DNA from: Ilex aquifolium
Taxonomy: Eukaryota > Streptophyta > Magnoliopsida > Aquifoliales > Aquifoliaceae
Length of the DNA stretch: 64,000 nt
Direction: 5' to 3'
NCBI GenBank assembly: GCA_951799425.1
Contig: OX637393.1
Span: 15,872,244-15,936,243, forward strand
Under the pieces are notes generated by a model. The model did no database searches. It was given only the letters and a program-made list of their open reading frames with translations, and had not been told where the DNA came from. A program made the translations under genes and the position numbers. Numbering within the stretch: position 1 is the stretch's first letter; the number at the start of each line of letters is the position of its first letter. This document shows, one piece after another, positions 37,501 through 46,559 of the stretch.

Positions 37501-40500
37501 AATCACGATACAGTCTCTCGTGCCCTTGAACTCGATTACGAAAAATAACTGAATGACCTTGAATGAAACCACGATGTACACCAGAGCTTTCCTCGCTATT
37601 GAGTTTGTTCATTTCAATAGCACAAATTGTTACCATTTCCAATTCATCATTAGAGTCAGAATCGTTAAGAATCATGTTCATTGCAGGATGACGAGCCATA
37701 ACATAAACACAAAGAAGAATGCAATGCCAATAAATAGATTTGAGGTGTATGACAATGAAAGATCCTATTTATACATATCACAAAATATGACCGTTGCAAA
37801 TATGATCGTTGAAAAATTCAAATTTTTAAATTTTGAATTTCGTGACCGTTGTAAATATGACCGTTATTAATAAAAATCAAAATTTTAAAATTTTGATGAT
37901 GTGGCGTAACACGTCAGCATGTGATGTCATCAATATGGTGATGACATGACATACTACATAGTATTTTAAATTTTATTATTGAAAGTTAGTTGAAATGGTT
38001 AGCTAAAATAGATAGCGTTGTTGGAGTGAATTTGAAAAAGTGGTTAGCTAAAATAGATGATACAATATTTAAATATATTTTGAGTAGTTATTTTAGATAG
38101 CATTGTTGGAGATGCTCTAAGAAATTTTCCAAGGGTGGATCTAATCATTCATTTCCGTGAGAGGTTAGTTTGAAACCTAAAGTCCTCCCAACTATTTCAT
38201 GTGATCAAGGCCTCTGGAGAGCATCCTAACAAATTGATAACATTAGAGGCAGTGGCAAATAATTCCTATTTTGTGTCATATGTCCATTTGGCATAGGCAA
38301 AGTATTCGTTGTTGGCTTGTTCAGGCTATGAAGGTGTAGGCACTCATTTTTTAAAGGGGCTTAGGGAGGCCGGTACCTCTCAAAAAACTTAATAGGATAA
38401 AAGTACAATTTTTAAAATAATTGGGATAGAAGTACATGTGCTAAAAAAAAGTCATAAAAGCCCTTTTACCCCTACCATAAATAGTGCATACCTAATTGAA
38501 TGTGAGACTTTCAAGATTAGAATGTGAGACTTTCAAAATTAGAATATGAGACTTTCAAGATTCCTTTTGATATTTTTTTGTATCATTTGAATTTAGAAAT
38601 TTCATATATATATATATATATATATGAATTGTCATGCAAACAGTGTCACCAAAGAGAGACACGATATAAATTGTCATGCAAACAATGTCACTAAAGAGAG
38701 ACACGATATAATGACAATGGGGGTCCAATCAATGGCATCATGTAATGCCCCCTTCATAGTGCCCAAACAGTGTCAGTAAAGAGTGACAACAGTAGATTGT
38801 ACCTAAATGATGACAATATATATTTTGCCCACTGAAAGAGTTGCACCTAAAGAGGGAGTCGAAAAATTGTCATGCAAACAGTGTTACCAAAGAGAGACAC
38901 GATATATATATATATATATATATGAAATTTCAAAATTCAAATGATATACAAATATCAAAAGGAATCTTGAAAGTCTCACATTCAATTAAGTATGCACTAT
39001 TTATGGTAGGGGTAATTATGGAATACAATTTAGAAAGAATTTGAAAATGTTTTAAAATGTGTACTTATTGACAACTATTTGATGAAAAAGATGACTTAAA
39101 GGAGGATAAGTTTGAAGGTGGTACTTAAAGCCAAATAAGTTTTAAAAAAGGTACTCACATCCCATTATCTCTTTTTTAAATTACTTATGGTGTCATGGTC
39201 ATTCCTAAATCTTCTTGTGGTGTTCGAGGAGAGGATGTGGAAGAGGCGTGGAGGTGTGGCAGTGGCTTCCCTTTCTCTTTCTTGGAGCATTTGGTTGGAG
39301 GAGCACTAGAGGCACTTTGAAGGAGAGGAGGCACAGTTGAAGAAGAGCTTTGTTAGACTATTTTTTTTGTTTTTGTAGGTCCCTATCTAGCTACTATAGG
39401 TTCCTTTCTACCTTTTCAATTTGCCTGCACTATGGACCCAAATTCTACGTTGCCTTACCCTCTAGATTGAAAATCTTATTACATGCAAGATTTTGGTACG
39501 ATGAATGAGTCTCTCGTCCTAGTGTTGCTAAAAGCTTGAATTATTGTGTTGGATAGTAGGAGGAATGAATCGAATTAGTGTGATTCGGCCAACTGGATCA
39601 CCCAGCAAATTATCACTCCCCGTGCCTATTTTGAACAGACAAGCAGTCCTCTGCAAATTGCTTAACTTTGGCCTAGTGGTCCGGAACTTTAAATTAGATC
39701 TTTTTATACGTTAAGACATTCGAATAACTTACATAACCAAATCATGGATACCTACAGAAATTTGAAAAGGTATGGTTATATTGTTGAACGACTTCAATTA
39801 GTTTGTTTGACTGTGTTTAGGGGGCCAATGTGTACATTGTGTAGCCAGACTATGATACATATTTTTCCATACTTGATCTCTATAATGAGATATTAAGCTG
39901 GTGTTGCTGTAGGGTGCTACATATCTATATTAAACTTTGGGACCTTTATGTTTGTGATAGCTTTGACAAATGAGTTCTCTTCCAACCGCATCCAAGACCA
40001 CCAAAATCATTTGGGCTAGGTATGAGTGAATTATCAATCAAAAAGTAACACAACTTTATGGATGCAAAATCGTTTAAAGATGCAATGTTGGGCTTCTTAA
40101 TCACTGAGTGTTTATGGAAAAATGGATAAATAGTTATTGGATTAATGTAATCGTGGGTATACTTGGCATGTGGTACGGGAATGGATGTTGTATGGTATTT
40201 TCTTTGATACGTAGTGCTATTAGGTAAACTTAGTGTGTTGTTTTGGGTCACTAGTAGCTTTGGAACTCTATCTGGTATAGTTGCATACAAGGATCGAAAT
40301 ATCGTTTCGAAGTACCGTTTCGGTCAGCTCAAAAACAGAAACGTTTCGGAAACGCATTGGAAATGTAGAAAAAATATGGAAACACGTGGAAACATGTAGA
40401 AATACAAAATACAATCCATTTATTTATAAAGATAAGCTAAATAATTGTTTAATTTAACATATTTATTCGGTTAACATTCATTTATATAAGAATAAATTTA

Positions 40501-43500
40501 AATTGGAGGGAAAAAAAGTTTTGACATGAGGCGGAAATCATTTAAATTAGAATATTATCCAATTAATAATACAATTTTATTATAACACTAATTTACTAAT
40601 TAATAATACTAAGTGCAGCATATTATTATAATACTAATTTGTGCAGCATATTATTATAATACTAATTTATTAATTTAAATTGTGTCTTCAAATTAATAAA
40701 TAATATTATTTCATTAATATTAAAATCACTGTGTACACAATGATTAAAACACATAAATACTTAATTCTAGATATTTAACAAATAAGTTATAATTAATAAA
40801 ATGACTTACAGTTATTTAATATGTCAATTTAACAAATAATAATAACATAAAACAATAATTATAAAAAGGAAAAAAAATAATGAAGGGTATCAAATTAAAT
40901 TAATGGTAGGTATGTATAGTTAAAAGTAAAAAATTATAATGCAGTGGGGTATTAAATGTAATTGTTCATACTTATAACCAAAAAAAAATATAAAAGGCAG
41001 CACAAGTGTTTCGACCTGTTTCGACATGTTTCGATCGAAATGGTACTGTTTCGACCGAAACGGTCCGACACAGTGACGTTTCGACCGAAACTTTGGAATT
41101 TTGGGATTCAACCCATGTTTCGTGTCGGTGCGTTGAAATTCCGAAATGTTTCGGACGTTTCGACACGACATTTTGATCCTTTGTTGCATATGAAATCATA
41201 TGTTATTGTATATACATACACGCATAGTAATATAATAATTATTTTAAAATTGTGACAAGAGTGCTAAAACGAACCTTGATGGTTGTAAATAATAAAAGTT
41301 AGTAATTGCAAATCACAACAAATCAAAATAAGTTGAAAGATCACTAACATCAAGAGATATTGTAACATTTAGGTTTACAACTCGGGGTTAAAAGTTACAA
41401 TTTGGGGTTACCTAGATAATGGCTCAAGTTAGGTTTAGAATTTGGGATTGGGAATTTTGGTAATCCAGGTCGTGAAGTGAACCCGCCCTTTCAGGTTATG
41501 CAACCCTGTTCATGGGATATCTGTAGTACCTGCAATCCACAATACTGGATTTGCCTAATTTGTGGGCTATTCAAAGTTACTTTCTTTCAGTTGGATGGGG
41601 CATGAAGCTTTATAAAGTTAGAGAACCAGAGGCCCTTTTTAAACTAAAGAGGGGTTGTTATTGGTGGTAAATATTTTTCACGTGCAGAAATCGGTACAAT
41701 GTGCTTCTGCCATAATCCTGAGAGCTCATGATAGTTGTGCATTTGGGTATCCTATATTGAGGTTTTGTATTGTGTTATACATATTCAACATCATTCTGAA
41801 CTTGGTATTTCCAATCTATTTTTCACTGTGACTTTGAGCAGACAACTGTTCAAATACATTCTATAGCTTTGTCTTTTCAATTTGTTGCTCGCAACCGTGT
41901 GGAAAAATCTGGTGTTCTTGTCACCTCAAAAACTCAATTGACCATGGGATTTAGTCGGTCAACCAGGTCAGTCTTCTACTATCTGAACGGCTGAGGTTTC
42001 GTGTATAAGCCCATGCAGGCAATCATGGTTTTTTTTGGGTTCCTTTTTCCCATCAGTCGAGGTGCTGATCACTGCTCATTGAATTGGTAGATTTCAGCAT
42101 ACCAAATGTTTTTTTCCCTTTATCATCTTTACTGCATAGATATGATTACTCTATCGTCATAAGTATATTACTCATGATTATTCTCTCGTTATAAGTATAT
42201 TACTCACAATATTACTCACAATAGACATTGTATAAAGAATCAAAGATATTTAATCAAATTAAATTCTCATTATGCAACTTTGTGGCTTGTACTTCAGTTG
42301 GAGCTGGTATCAATTTGATGCTAATGATAAGTCAACAACCAACGCTAGAAATCCAATTCATAGGTTCAGATGTGTGACATTTATAAGAAAAAAAAAAAGA
42401 ATTAGAAAAAAAAAAAACACTATGTATAACACATTTGACTCCAGTGCCCTGATCCATCTTTTAGAGGAAATGAAAAAAGGATCAAGCATGCTTTTATCTC
42501 AACTGATATATTTTCTTACTCGCCATAGACCTTTGTTAATAATGGTCTCATCCTTCAAGTGGTTGCATGAAACTCCGAACTATTTACTAATGAAGCCTTT
42601 GTTTGTAAAGAAGATGAGATCTTTCATTGATTAGTAGAGCTTTCTAATAGTATTCTGTATTTGTCTTGTCTGCTTTAATAAAATTGCCAGGTGTTTGGAC
42701 ATTGTTTTTTGAATGAAACCAGTGTATTGCATTTTGCGTGATATTTGAACCCGAGCGGTTAGAGAAACATTGAGAATGACCAAAATTTCTTGAATTAAAA
42801 ATTAGAAATGCACTAGATGATTAAAAATTAGAAATGCAGACATCTAGATGATTAAAAATGCATAAATGCATTTCTACATTGACTCATGCAGAATCCATCG
42901 ATCACTAATGCCCATTATTTTCAAACTATATGCATTTGTTGCCGCAGATCTAAGTTCTTTTCTTGTTTCTTTTATTTTTTGATTTTTTTACAGAAAGAAA
43001 TAACTCTGTGTGCATTGTGAAATGTAGATTTGTCATATTCTACCAGTGAAAGTTGTTTGCAGAAGGAATTTTCAAACTTCGGGCATGTAGCTGAAGGTTT
43101 GTGCTATATATCTTTCTCTTGGTCATTCGAAAAAGCAAAGAAAAGAAGAGAAGCACAGGGAACGGAATATATATATATGTTTTCACCTTTGTTCCGGGAT
43201 ATGTTGTCCTAACTATATCTACCGCCATCTACAGTTACGCTTGTCAAGGATGAAGCCACAAAAAGGTCAAAAGGTTATGCTTTTATTCAATATACTTCTC
43301 AAGATAATGCCTTGCAAGCTATAGAAAGCATGGATCAAAAGGTTTTACTTCGGCTTTCATTGTTGTTCATTTTTTGCATCTCAGGATATAATTTACTTCC
43401 TTCGATTACTCGAGAACATTTTTGACTTGGGAAACTTGTCCTTCTCTTGTGCCAGCATTTTGATGGCCGGGTAATACATGTGGAACTTGCAAAGCCTGGA

Positions 43501-43584
43501 AAGAATGTATTTGGTGGATACCCAAAAACCTCAGGACCACCTAAAGAGCAGAATTTGCCGAGACAAGATGAGGCAAATGAGTGA
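28403..43584 (+). CDS. Small RRM RNA-binding protein, four exons, intron 1 about 14.5 kb
   Basis: Exons 28403-28547, 43028-43096, 43235-43341 and 43456-43584 join in phase (1, 1, 0) to 450 nt, 149 residues. Exon 1 ends before a consensus GTAAGT donor. Every acceptor ends in AG. The join across intron 1 makes codon AAT (N49) and restores RNP2 as IIVRNL (45-50). RNP1 is KGYAFIQY (84-91). The RRM spans about 44-121 and ends DGRVIHVELAKPG. Residues 1-43 are Ser-rich, with four basic and two acidic residues, and look like an organelle transit peptide. The tail has GGYPKTSGPPKEQ. The form resembles Arabidopsis At4g20030-type proteins (from memory). An RNA-binding role in plastid or mitochondrial RNA handling is inference. 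Exon reading frames are undamaged although a LINE, Harbinger copies and a hAT-like element fill intron 1. Confidence 0.85.
29064..30262 (+). pseudogene. LINE ORF1 (nucleic-acid-binding protein), truncated and frameshifted
   Basis: The remnant opens within the conserved C-terminal part: LKYERLSDFCYQCGRIGH, followed by a CX2CX4HX4C knuckle typical of plant LINE ORF1 (zf-CCHC_4). The preceding DUF4283 domain is absent. One frame runs to 29618; the next, from about 29609, continues an acidic, Glu/Gln-rich tail to 30262. The two overlap by a few bases, so a single indel near 29610 splits the protein. ORF1 would coat LINE RNA. Confidence 0.82.
30259..34375 (+). pseudogene. LINE ORF2: endonuclease, reverse transcriptase and RNase H, broken
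   Basis: The N-terminus reads SWNC, a TAG stop, then GVGRPRTVRNL, the APE-type endonuclease start, up to LVAGDF at 30673. After a frameshift the frame 30845-32491 holds MGSDHCLV (endonuclease end) and the RT with AFKAPGPDGFPGIFY, AYDRVEWDFLE, GIRQGDPLS and the catalytic FADD box near 32310. A stop at about 32490 and another at about 32870 split the thumb/zf-RVT region (CWKKWDKMIEPKAEGGMGFKDFRLLNKSLLAK). The last frame (32918-34375) has a zinc-finger part and a C-terminal RNase H domain (SCDGAFNSK, AEAEAVRQ, INDCLNI). RNase H at the end is a plant L1 trait. At least four lesions mean no activity, yet frames are long, so decay is fairly recent. Confidence 0.9.
34412..36068 (+). repeat. Left arm of a long inverted duplication (PIF/Harbinger)
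   Basis: This segment is matched in inverse orientation by 36433-38105 with only occasional differences, covering the 5' leader and the transposase pseudogene. The outermost terminal bases (GAGCATCTCCAA) are missing here because the LINE joins at 34411. Confidence 0.88.
34802..35988 (+). pseudogene. PIF/Harbinger transposase pseudogene, plus copy
   Basis: Begins MARHPAMNMILNDSD, then a Harbinger N-terminal region (ERLYRDYF, RRRFRMNRAIFFRIL), KMTVVIRMLAYGVAAD, GNIDCMHWKWKNCP (first catalytic Asp), YDINVLERS (second Asp) and RKDVERAFGVLQVRFAIVRGPARF (catalytic Glu). The nuclease would cut and move the element, normally with a separate Myb-like partner not present here. Against the family reading there is one base too few in the A run at 35118-35126, an extra T near 35473, TGA at 35501 and one base too few near 35540. 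These are shared with the minus copy. TAA at 34940 and an early end at 35986 are private to this copy. Confidence 0.88.
36069..36432. other. Central unpaired spacer of the inverted duplication
   Basis: These 364 bp are present once. The first part continues the 3' end of the plus copy (charged Glu/Lys-rich reading such as EMKEEKKVVNEKK); the last part joins straight into the cut 3' end of the minus copy. No Harbinger terminal repeat separates the two arms. Confidence 0.7.
36414..37699 (-). pseudogene. PIF/Harbinger transposase pseudogene, minus copy
   Basis: Same protein as the plus copy: MARHPAMNMILNDSD start, RRRFRMNQAIFLRIL, KMTAAVRMLAYGVAVD, GSIDFMHWKWKNCP, YDINVLERS and RKDVERAFGVLQARFAIVRGPARF. 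It carries the same four lesions as the plus copy (nine-base A run, extra T, TGA, lost base), so both are inactive for the same reasons. Its N-terminal frame lacks the TAA seen in the plus copy, but it has a private TAG (36675-36677 on the complement) after GPARF. The 3' end is truncated at the junction with the central spacer. Confidence 0.88.
36433..38105 (-). repeat. Right arm of the long inverted duplication (PIF/Harbinger)
   Basis: Inverse copy of 34412-36068. It keeps the outer terminus GAGCATCTCC (read on the minus strand from 38117) and a TAA at 38118-38120. A TATA-like TGTATAAATAGG precedes the transposase start in this copy. Confidence 0.88.
38121..38465. other. Intron 1 DNA without recognised feature
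   Basis: Ordinary-composition sequence right of the Harbinger structure; no gene or paired repeat seen. Confidence 0.5.
38466..39017. repeat. Fold-back element with embedded tandem repeats
   Basis: The arm 38466-38622 (CCCCTACCATAAATAGTGCA onward) is matched in inverse by about 38909-39017. Three 22-bp units (TGTGAGACTTTCAAGATTAG) lie in the left arm and only one in the right. TA microsatellites cap both arms. Between them, 42-bp units with ATTGTCATGCAAACA and GAGAGACACGATATA occur at about 38626, 38669 and 38866. No target duplication was fixed and no coding sequence is present. Confidence 0.7.
39018..40279. other. Intron 1 DNA without recognised feature
   Basis: No exon, domain or repeat boundary recognised. 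Short frames have no homology I can name. Confidence 0.5.
40288..41182. mobile_element. Non-autonomous hAT-like element with TTTCG/CGAAA motif clusters
   Basis: 895 bp with ends CAAGGATCGAAATATCG and the complement AAAGGATCAAAATGTCG, flanked by exact 8-bp GTTGCATA duplications (40280-40287 and 41183-41190). Both end regions are crowded with TTTCG, CGAAA and GTTTCGACCGAAAC, likely transposase-binding repeats. The middle is about 600 bp of nearly pure A/T. No transposase. It lies in intron 1 of the RRM gene. Confidence 0.85.
41191..43027. other. Distal intron 1 of the RRM gene
   Basis: No further exon or known repeat. Contains poly-A tracts (42388-42417) and a short direct repeat around TAGATGATTAAAAATTAGAA (42795-42850). 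The intron ends at the acceptor AG 43026-43027. Confidence 0.55.
43028..43584 (+). other. RRM gene, coding exons 2-4 with two short introns
   Basis: Exon 2 (43028-43096, LSYSTSESCLQKEFSNFGHVAE), exon 3 (43235-43341, from V72 TLVKDEATKRSKGYAFIQY to MDQK) and exon 4 (43456-43584, HFDGRVIHVELAKPG to the TGA at 43582). Introns are 138 and 114 bp with GT..AG ends. Confidence 0.88.
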
Positions 43585-43839
43585 TTAGAAGTGCCATTAG
43601 ATTTTCTGTTGGTCCTGATTCTGTAGAGTAGCATTAGCTTGTGGTTGGCATACGTGAAGGATGGGCTTACAATGGTAATTGAATCATTCTGCTTCAATCC
43701 TACAAAAAGAATAGTAATGTTACTCTATTGTAACCTTGGTATCATGGGTCTGAGTCACATAAAACAGTTTCTTGTCATACAAGTAAGGTTGCATATATCG
43801 GCCCTTTTTTGACTTTGTAGTGGCGCTAGTTTATATAAA
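43585..43839. other. Probable 3' untranslated region of the RRM gene
   Basis: T-rich sequence after the stop; no clear AATAAA signal was identified. Confidence 0.4.
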
Positions 43840-43863
43840 GAGCAATGTTATTAGGACCTAATT
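43840..43863. repeat. Isolated end of the GAGCAAT-type MITE family
   Basis: GAGCAATGTTATTAGGACC matches the terminus of the elements at 10617 and 44827. No matching opposite end with a 9-bp duplication was found, so this is a truncated copy. Confidence 0.5.
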
Positions 43864-44369
43864 AATAGTCTTATATGTAAACATCATTGTCAAGGGTTTA
43901 CCCACGCTTCGAAATTGCCTTGCCAAGCGACATAGAACAAATGGCCATCGGTCCACGGGCAAATTCTTGCTACCTGTCTGCTTTATGATTGGATGTTGAC
44001 TGATATATTCGATTCCTTTGGAATTCATTAACTTTCTCCATCTCGCTTTACCGGTTCATCGTGATGATGAATTGGCTCCAACTTATCCGGGGGCTCCTTA
44101 AACAGCTTACATACGTTATAGTCTGACACAAGACACACGGTGTGTCCATTTGCCCCCATACGAACACGGATTTCTATTACATTCCTCTTACTTAACCTTA
44201 TTAAGAAGGAAAGCTTGTCCTGCTTTTCTAAGAGCAAAAAGGAAATCTTTCGGTTATCCAAACTAATTTCTGGAACAAAAAGAATTACTAAAAAACCAGG
44301 GTTACAGTTATTAGTTACCAAACACATTCTTTAATGTTCCAAAAAGAAACATTTTCGAAAAAAGATTTC
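43864..44369. other. Unassigned sequence beside the plastid fragment
   Basis: A minus-strand frame of 99 residues (44327-44028) runs through here and adjoins the rpoA fragment, so it may be part of the same organelle-derived insert. I could not recognise the protein and do not call it a gene. Confidence 0.35.
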
Positions 44370-44602
44370 AGGAGGCTTCATGAAGTACTTCTTTAGGAGT
44401 TAAACTTCCATTTACCCATATTTCGAGAACAAATATCTTTTGTTTGTCATTCCCATTCTGATAAGAATGAATATTATGATTCGCATTTCGAACAGGTATG
44501 AATATAGCATCTATAAGATAACTTCCGTCTTGAAAGTTATTTGGCGTTTTATAAGATATCTATGATTCATCTTAATTTGTAATCCAATACACAAATCAAT
44601 TG
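44370..44602 (-). pseudogene. rpoA: Plastid rpoA fragment (nuclear plastid-DNA insertion)
   Basis: The minus strand reads [17 protein letters not shown], then after a one-base frameshift [20 protein letters not shown], continuing [18 protein letters not shown] and [19 protein letters not shown] before a stop. This is the middle of the plastid-encoded RNA polymerase alpha subunit. The gene normally lies in the chloroplast beside rps11 and petD; here only about 230 bp is left among nuclear repeats, so it is a transferred fragment, directly or through mitochondrial DNA. It cannot make a functional subunit. Confidence 0.78.
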
Positions 44603-44817
44603 ATCAACACTTTTCTTCTTTGCTAAAAAAAAAAGGAAACAAAAACAAATCCAAAACACTAGTTCCATCAATTTGCGGACAAATGGTTTTGAAAAGGAAG
44701 CATAACTGCATAAGAGCTTCTATTTTTGGTGGAGTATTTGGAGCAACCCATAGATTTTCTTCTCTAATGTATCTATATCTATACTATTTATAAAAATCAA
44801 TGTGAAAATTTTTTGAT
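44603..44817. other. Sequence between the rpoA fragment and a MITE
   Basis: May continue the organelle-derived insert; the minus strand reads a short open segment, but I cannot assign it. Confidence 0.3.
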
Positions 44818-44826
44818 TTTCAAATT

Positions 44827-44994
44827 CATTAATGCTATTGGGACATAATTGAGAGACATAATTTGGGAACATAATGAGTTATCACCAATGAAATGATAGT
44901 GAAATATATTTAAAGATGAGTCTCATTGTAGCATTAAATGAATTCATTATGTCTCCAAATTATGTCTATAAATTATGTCCCAATAGCATTGCTC
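44827..44994. mobile_element. Mutator-type MITE, second copy
   Basis: 168 bp. The right end is the complement of GAGCAATGCTATTGGGAC. The left end is the same after three altered first bases (CATTAATGCTATTGGGAC). An exact 9-bp duplication TTTCAAATT flanks it (44818-44826 and 44995-45003). It is related to the element at 10617-10797. Confidence 0.8.
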
Positions 44995-45003
44995 TTTCAA
45001 ATT

Positions 45004-45380
45004 TATCCCTAATTATCATTATAAAATCAATTCTACTCACATATTTATTTTCAACCAGTTTTTATTTTCTATTTTCTATTTGACTTCTATGTGTTCCACC
45101 ATCACCACACAATTTCATTCCTAACACTGTAGCCCCACCTCCACCATCACAGAACCGTTCACCATCTCCATCACCCCCACCCCTCACTACCCTAACCATC
45201 TCTCTCTATTTTATAGTAACTCCTTTATGTGGTCTTGGCTAATTAGAGAGAGAAAGTGGTTGATTCATATGGGTTTTGTAGATCTAGAGAGATAGGTGAT
45301 TGAGACTTCAGATCTGCGGCTATTCAACTAGAGACGTATTCTCTTGGCTGGGCAAGAATAAGGTGGTTGGTATTAGAGGG
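45004..45380. other. Pyrimidine-rich spacer
   Basis: CCACCATCACC-rich DNA at 45100-45200; no gene supported. Confidence 0.4.
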
Positions 45381-45399
45381 TTAGAAGTGGTGGTGGTAT

Positions 45400-45770
45400 T
45401 GGCAGTTGGGGTTGGGAGGGTTGGGTACAATGGAGGGTGTTGTGAGGGAGGGGGCGGGGGCGGGGACCAGAGTGTGTATATGAGAGAGAGAGAGAGAAAG
45501 AAAAAAAAAAGGGTTGGGGTGGTGTGTTTGGAAAGGTGTTGGTGGTTGCAGTTGGGTTGGGAGGGATGGGTGCGGTGGAGTTTATTATGGGGAGGGGACG
45601 GGGGCCTGGGGGTATTTGAGAGAGAGAGAGAGAGAAGGGGGTTGGGAGTGGAGGGTTTGGAGTGGTGGCATTTGGGTTGGAAGGGTTGGGTGCAGTGAGG
45701 AGTGTTGTAGGGAGGGGCAGGGGCCTGGGGGATTTGTGTGCGAGAGAGAGAGAGAGAGAAAAAAGGGGGA
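45400..45770. repeat. Three tandem GT/GGG-rich units separated by GA microsatellites
   Basis: A unit containing GCAGTTGGGTTGGGAGGG, a GGGGAGGGGACGGGGGCC-like block and a (GA)n run recurs at about 45402, 45548 and 45668 (spacing 146 and 120 bp). Apparent frames on both strands are low-complexity products. Confidence 0.8.
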
Positions 45771-46500
45771 GGAGTTATAGGTTTGCATAGAGAGAGAGAG
45801 ATAGAGGAGAGGAGGAGCGGTGGCGATGGCTATAAAAGCCATACAGTGGAGAACATGAAGGATACATTCAAACCACCACAAGACCCACGATTTAGGCATT
45901 TTTAGGAGTAGTTTTAGGAAGTAGTTACTATTGCAATCAAGACTATTAATCCAATCTTTTCTATAACAAAAGTCCTTTCGACTGAATTAATAATAGAATT
46001 CTCTCTTATAAGTTCCCTATACTATGTAATTATCCAATAAAATTCATCCAAGAAAGTCCTTAAACAAGGCACTTGAACTCATCATAAACAATAGCTTGAA
46101 AATTGTCTGTCGATCGAGTCTCCTCCATCGAGAACAACAAATTTTGGTGCAACACATACAAAAAAAAAAAAAAACACATATTTTATTACTTGTGTCATGA
46201 GTTGGGGCGTGGAGCTGGTCATGGGGTAGGTCATGTGTTGTGTAGCGAGTCGGGTGTATTAGTGTGCGTACTTATGGTGTACTAATATGTGTATATTTTT
46301 TGGTGTATTAGTGTGTGTGTGTATTTTTTAGTATATTAATATATTTATTTAATTTTATGATTTTTATTATTTAATAGAAAGATAAATACTCAACACAATG
46401 GGTACCCATTTATAATCCATATTAATTCATTTAATTATTAATATAAGTATCCAACTCGTTTATTTATGAACGGATTGAACGAGTTAATGGGTAATGAATT
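45771..46500. other. Low-information spacer
   Basis: Contains a poly-A tract (46160-46174), GT-rich DNA and AT-rich DNA; no gene recognised. Confidence 0.45.
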
Positions 46501-46559
46501 AAGGGACCAGATTCTGACACTCTTAGTCTTTTGGAGGCACGGTCCTCACCAAAAACCAA

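Larger units (their letters stand above)
28956..38117. mobile_element. Composite region bounded by PIF/Harbinger-type ends and TAA duplications
   Basis: GAGCATCTCCAA begins at 28956 and its inverse TTGGAGATGCTC ends at 38117; both are flanked by TAA (28953-28955 and 38118-38120), the 3-bp duplication of PIF/Harbinger elements. Inside lie a LINE (29061-34411) and two inverted Harbinger copies. Only 12 bases of the ends match; the left end continues with a different sequence containing a 35-bp direct repeat (28972-29006 and 29016-29050 approximately). So the two ends may belong to one element or to two related elements. Confidence 0.45.

Noticed and set aside
37553..37870. A plus-strand 105-residue frame
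   Set aside because: Antisense shadow of the minus-strand Harbinger transposase start and leader.
43030..43212. A 60-residue frame reading through exon 2 into intron 2
   Set aside because: Splice sites at 43096/43097 and 43234/43235 give a continuous RRM; the read-through is intron sequence.
44028..44327. A 99-residue minus-strand frame beside the rpoA fragment
   Set aside because: I could not identify it. It may be organelle-derived, but there is no support for calling it a gene.
45300..45899. Gly/Trp-rich and Arg/Glu-rich frames on both strands
   Set aside because: They come from GGGTTGG and GAGAGA repeats; no start context, domain or splice support.
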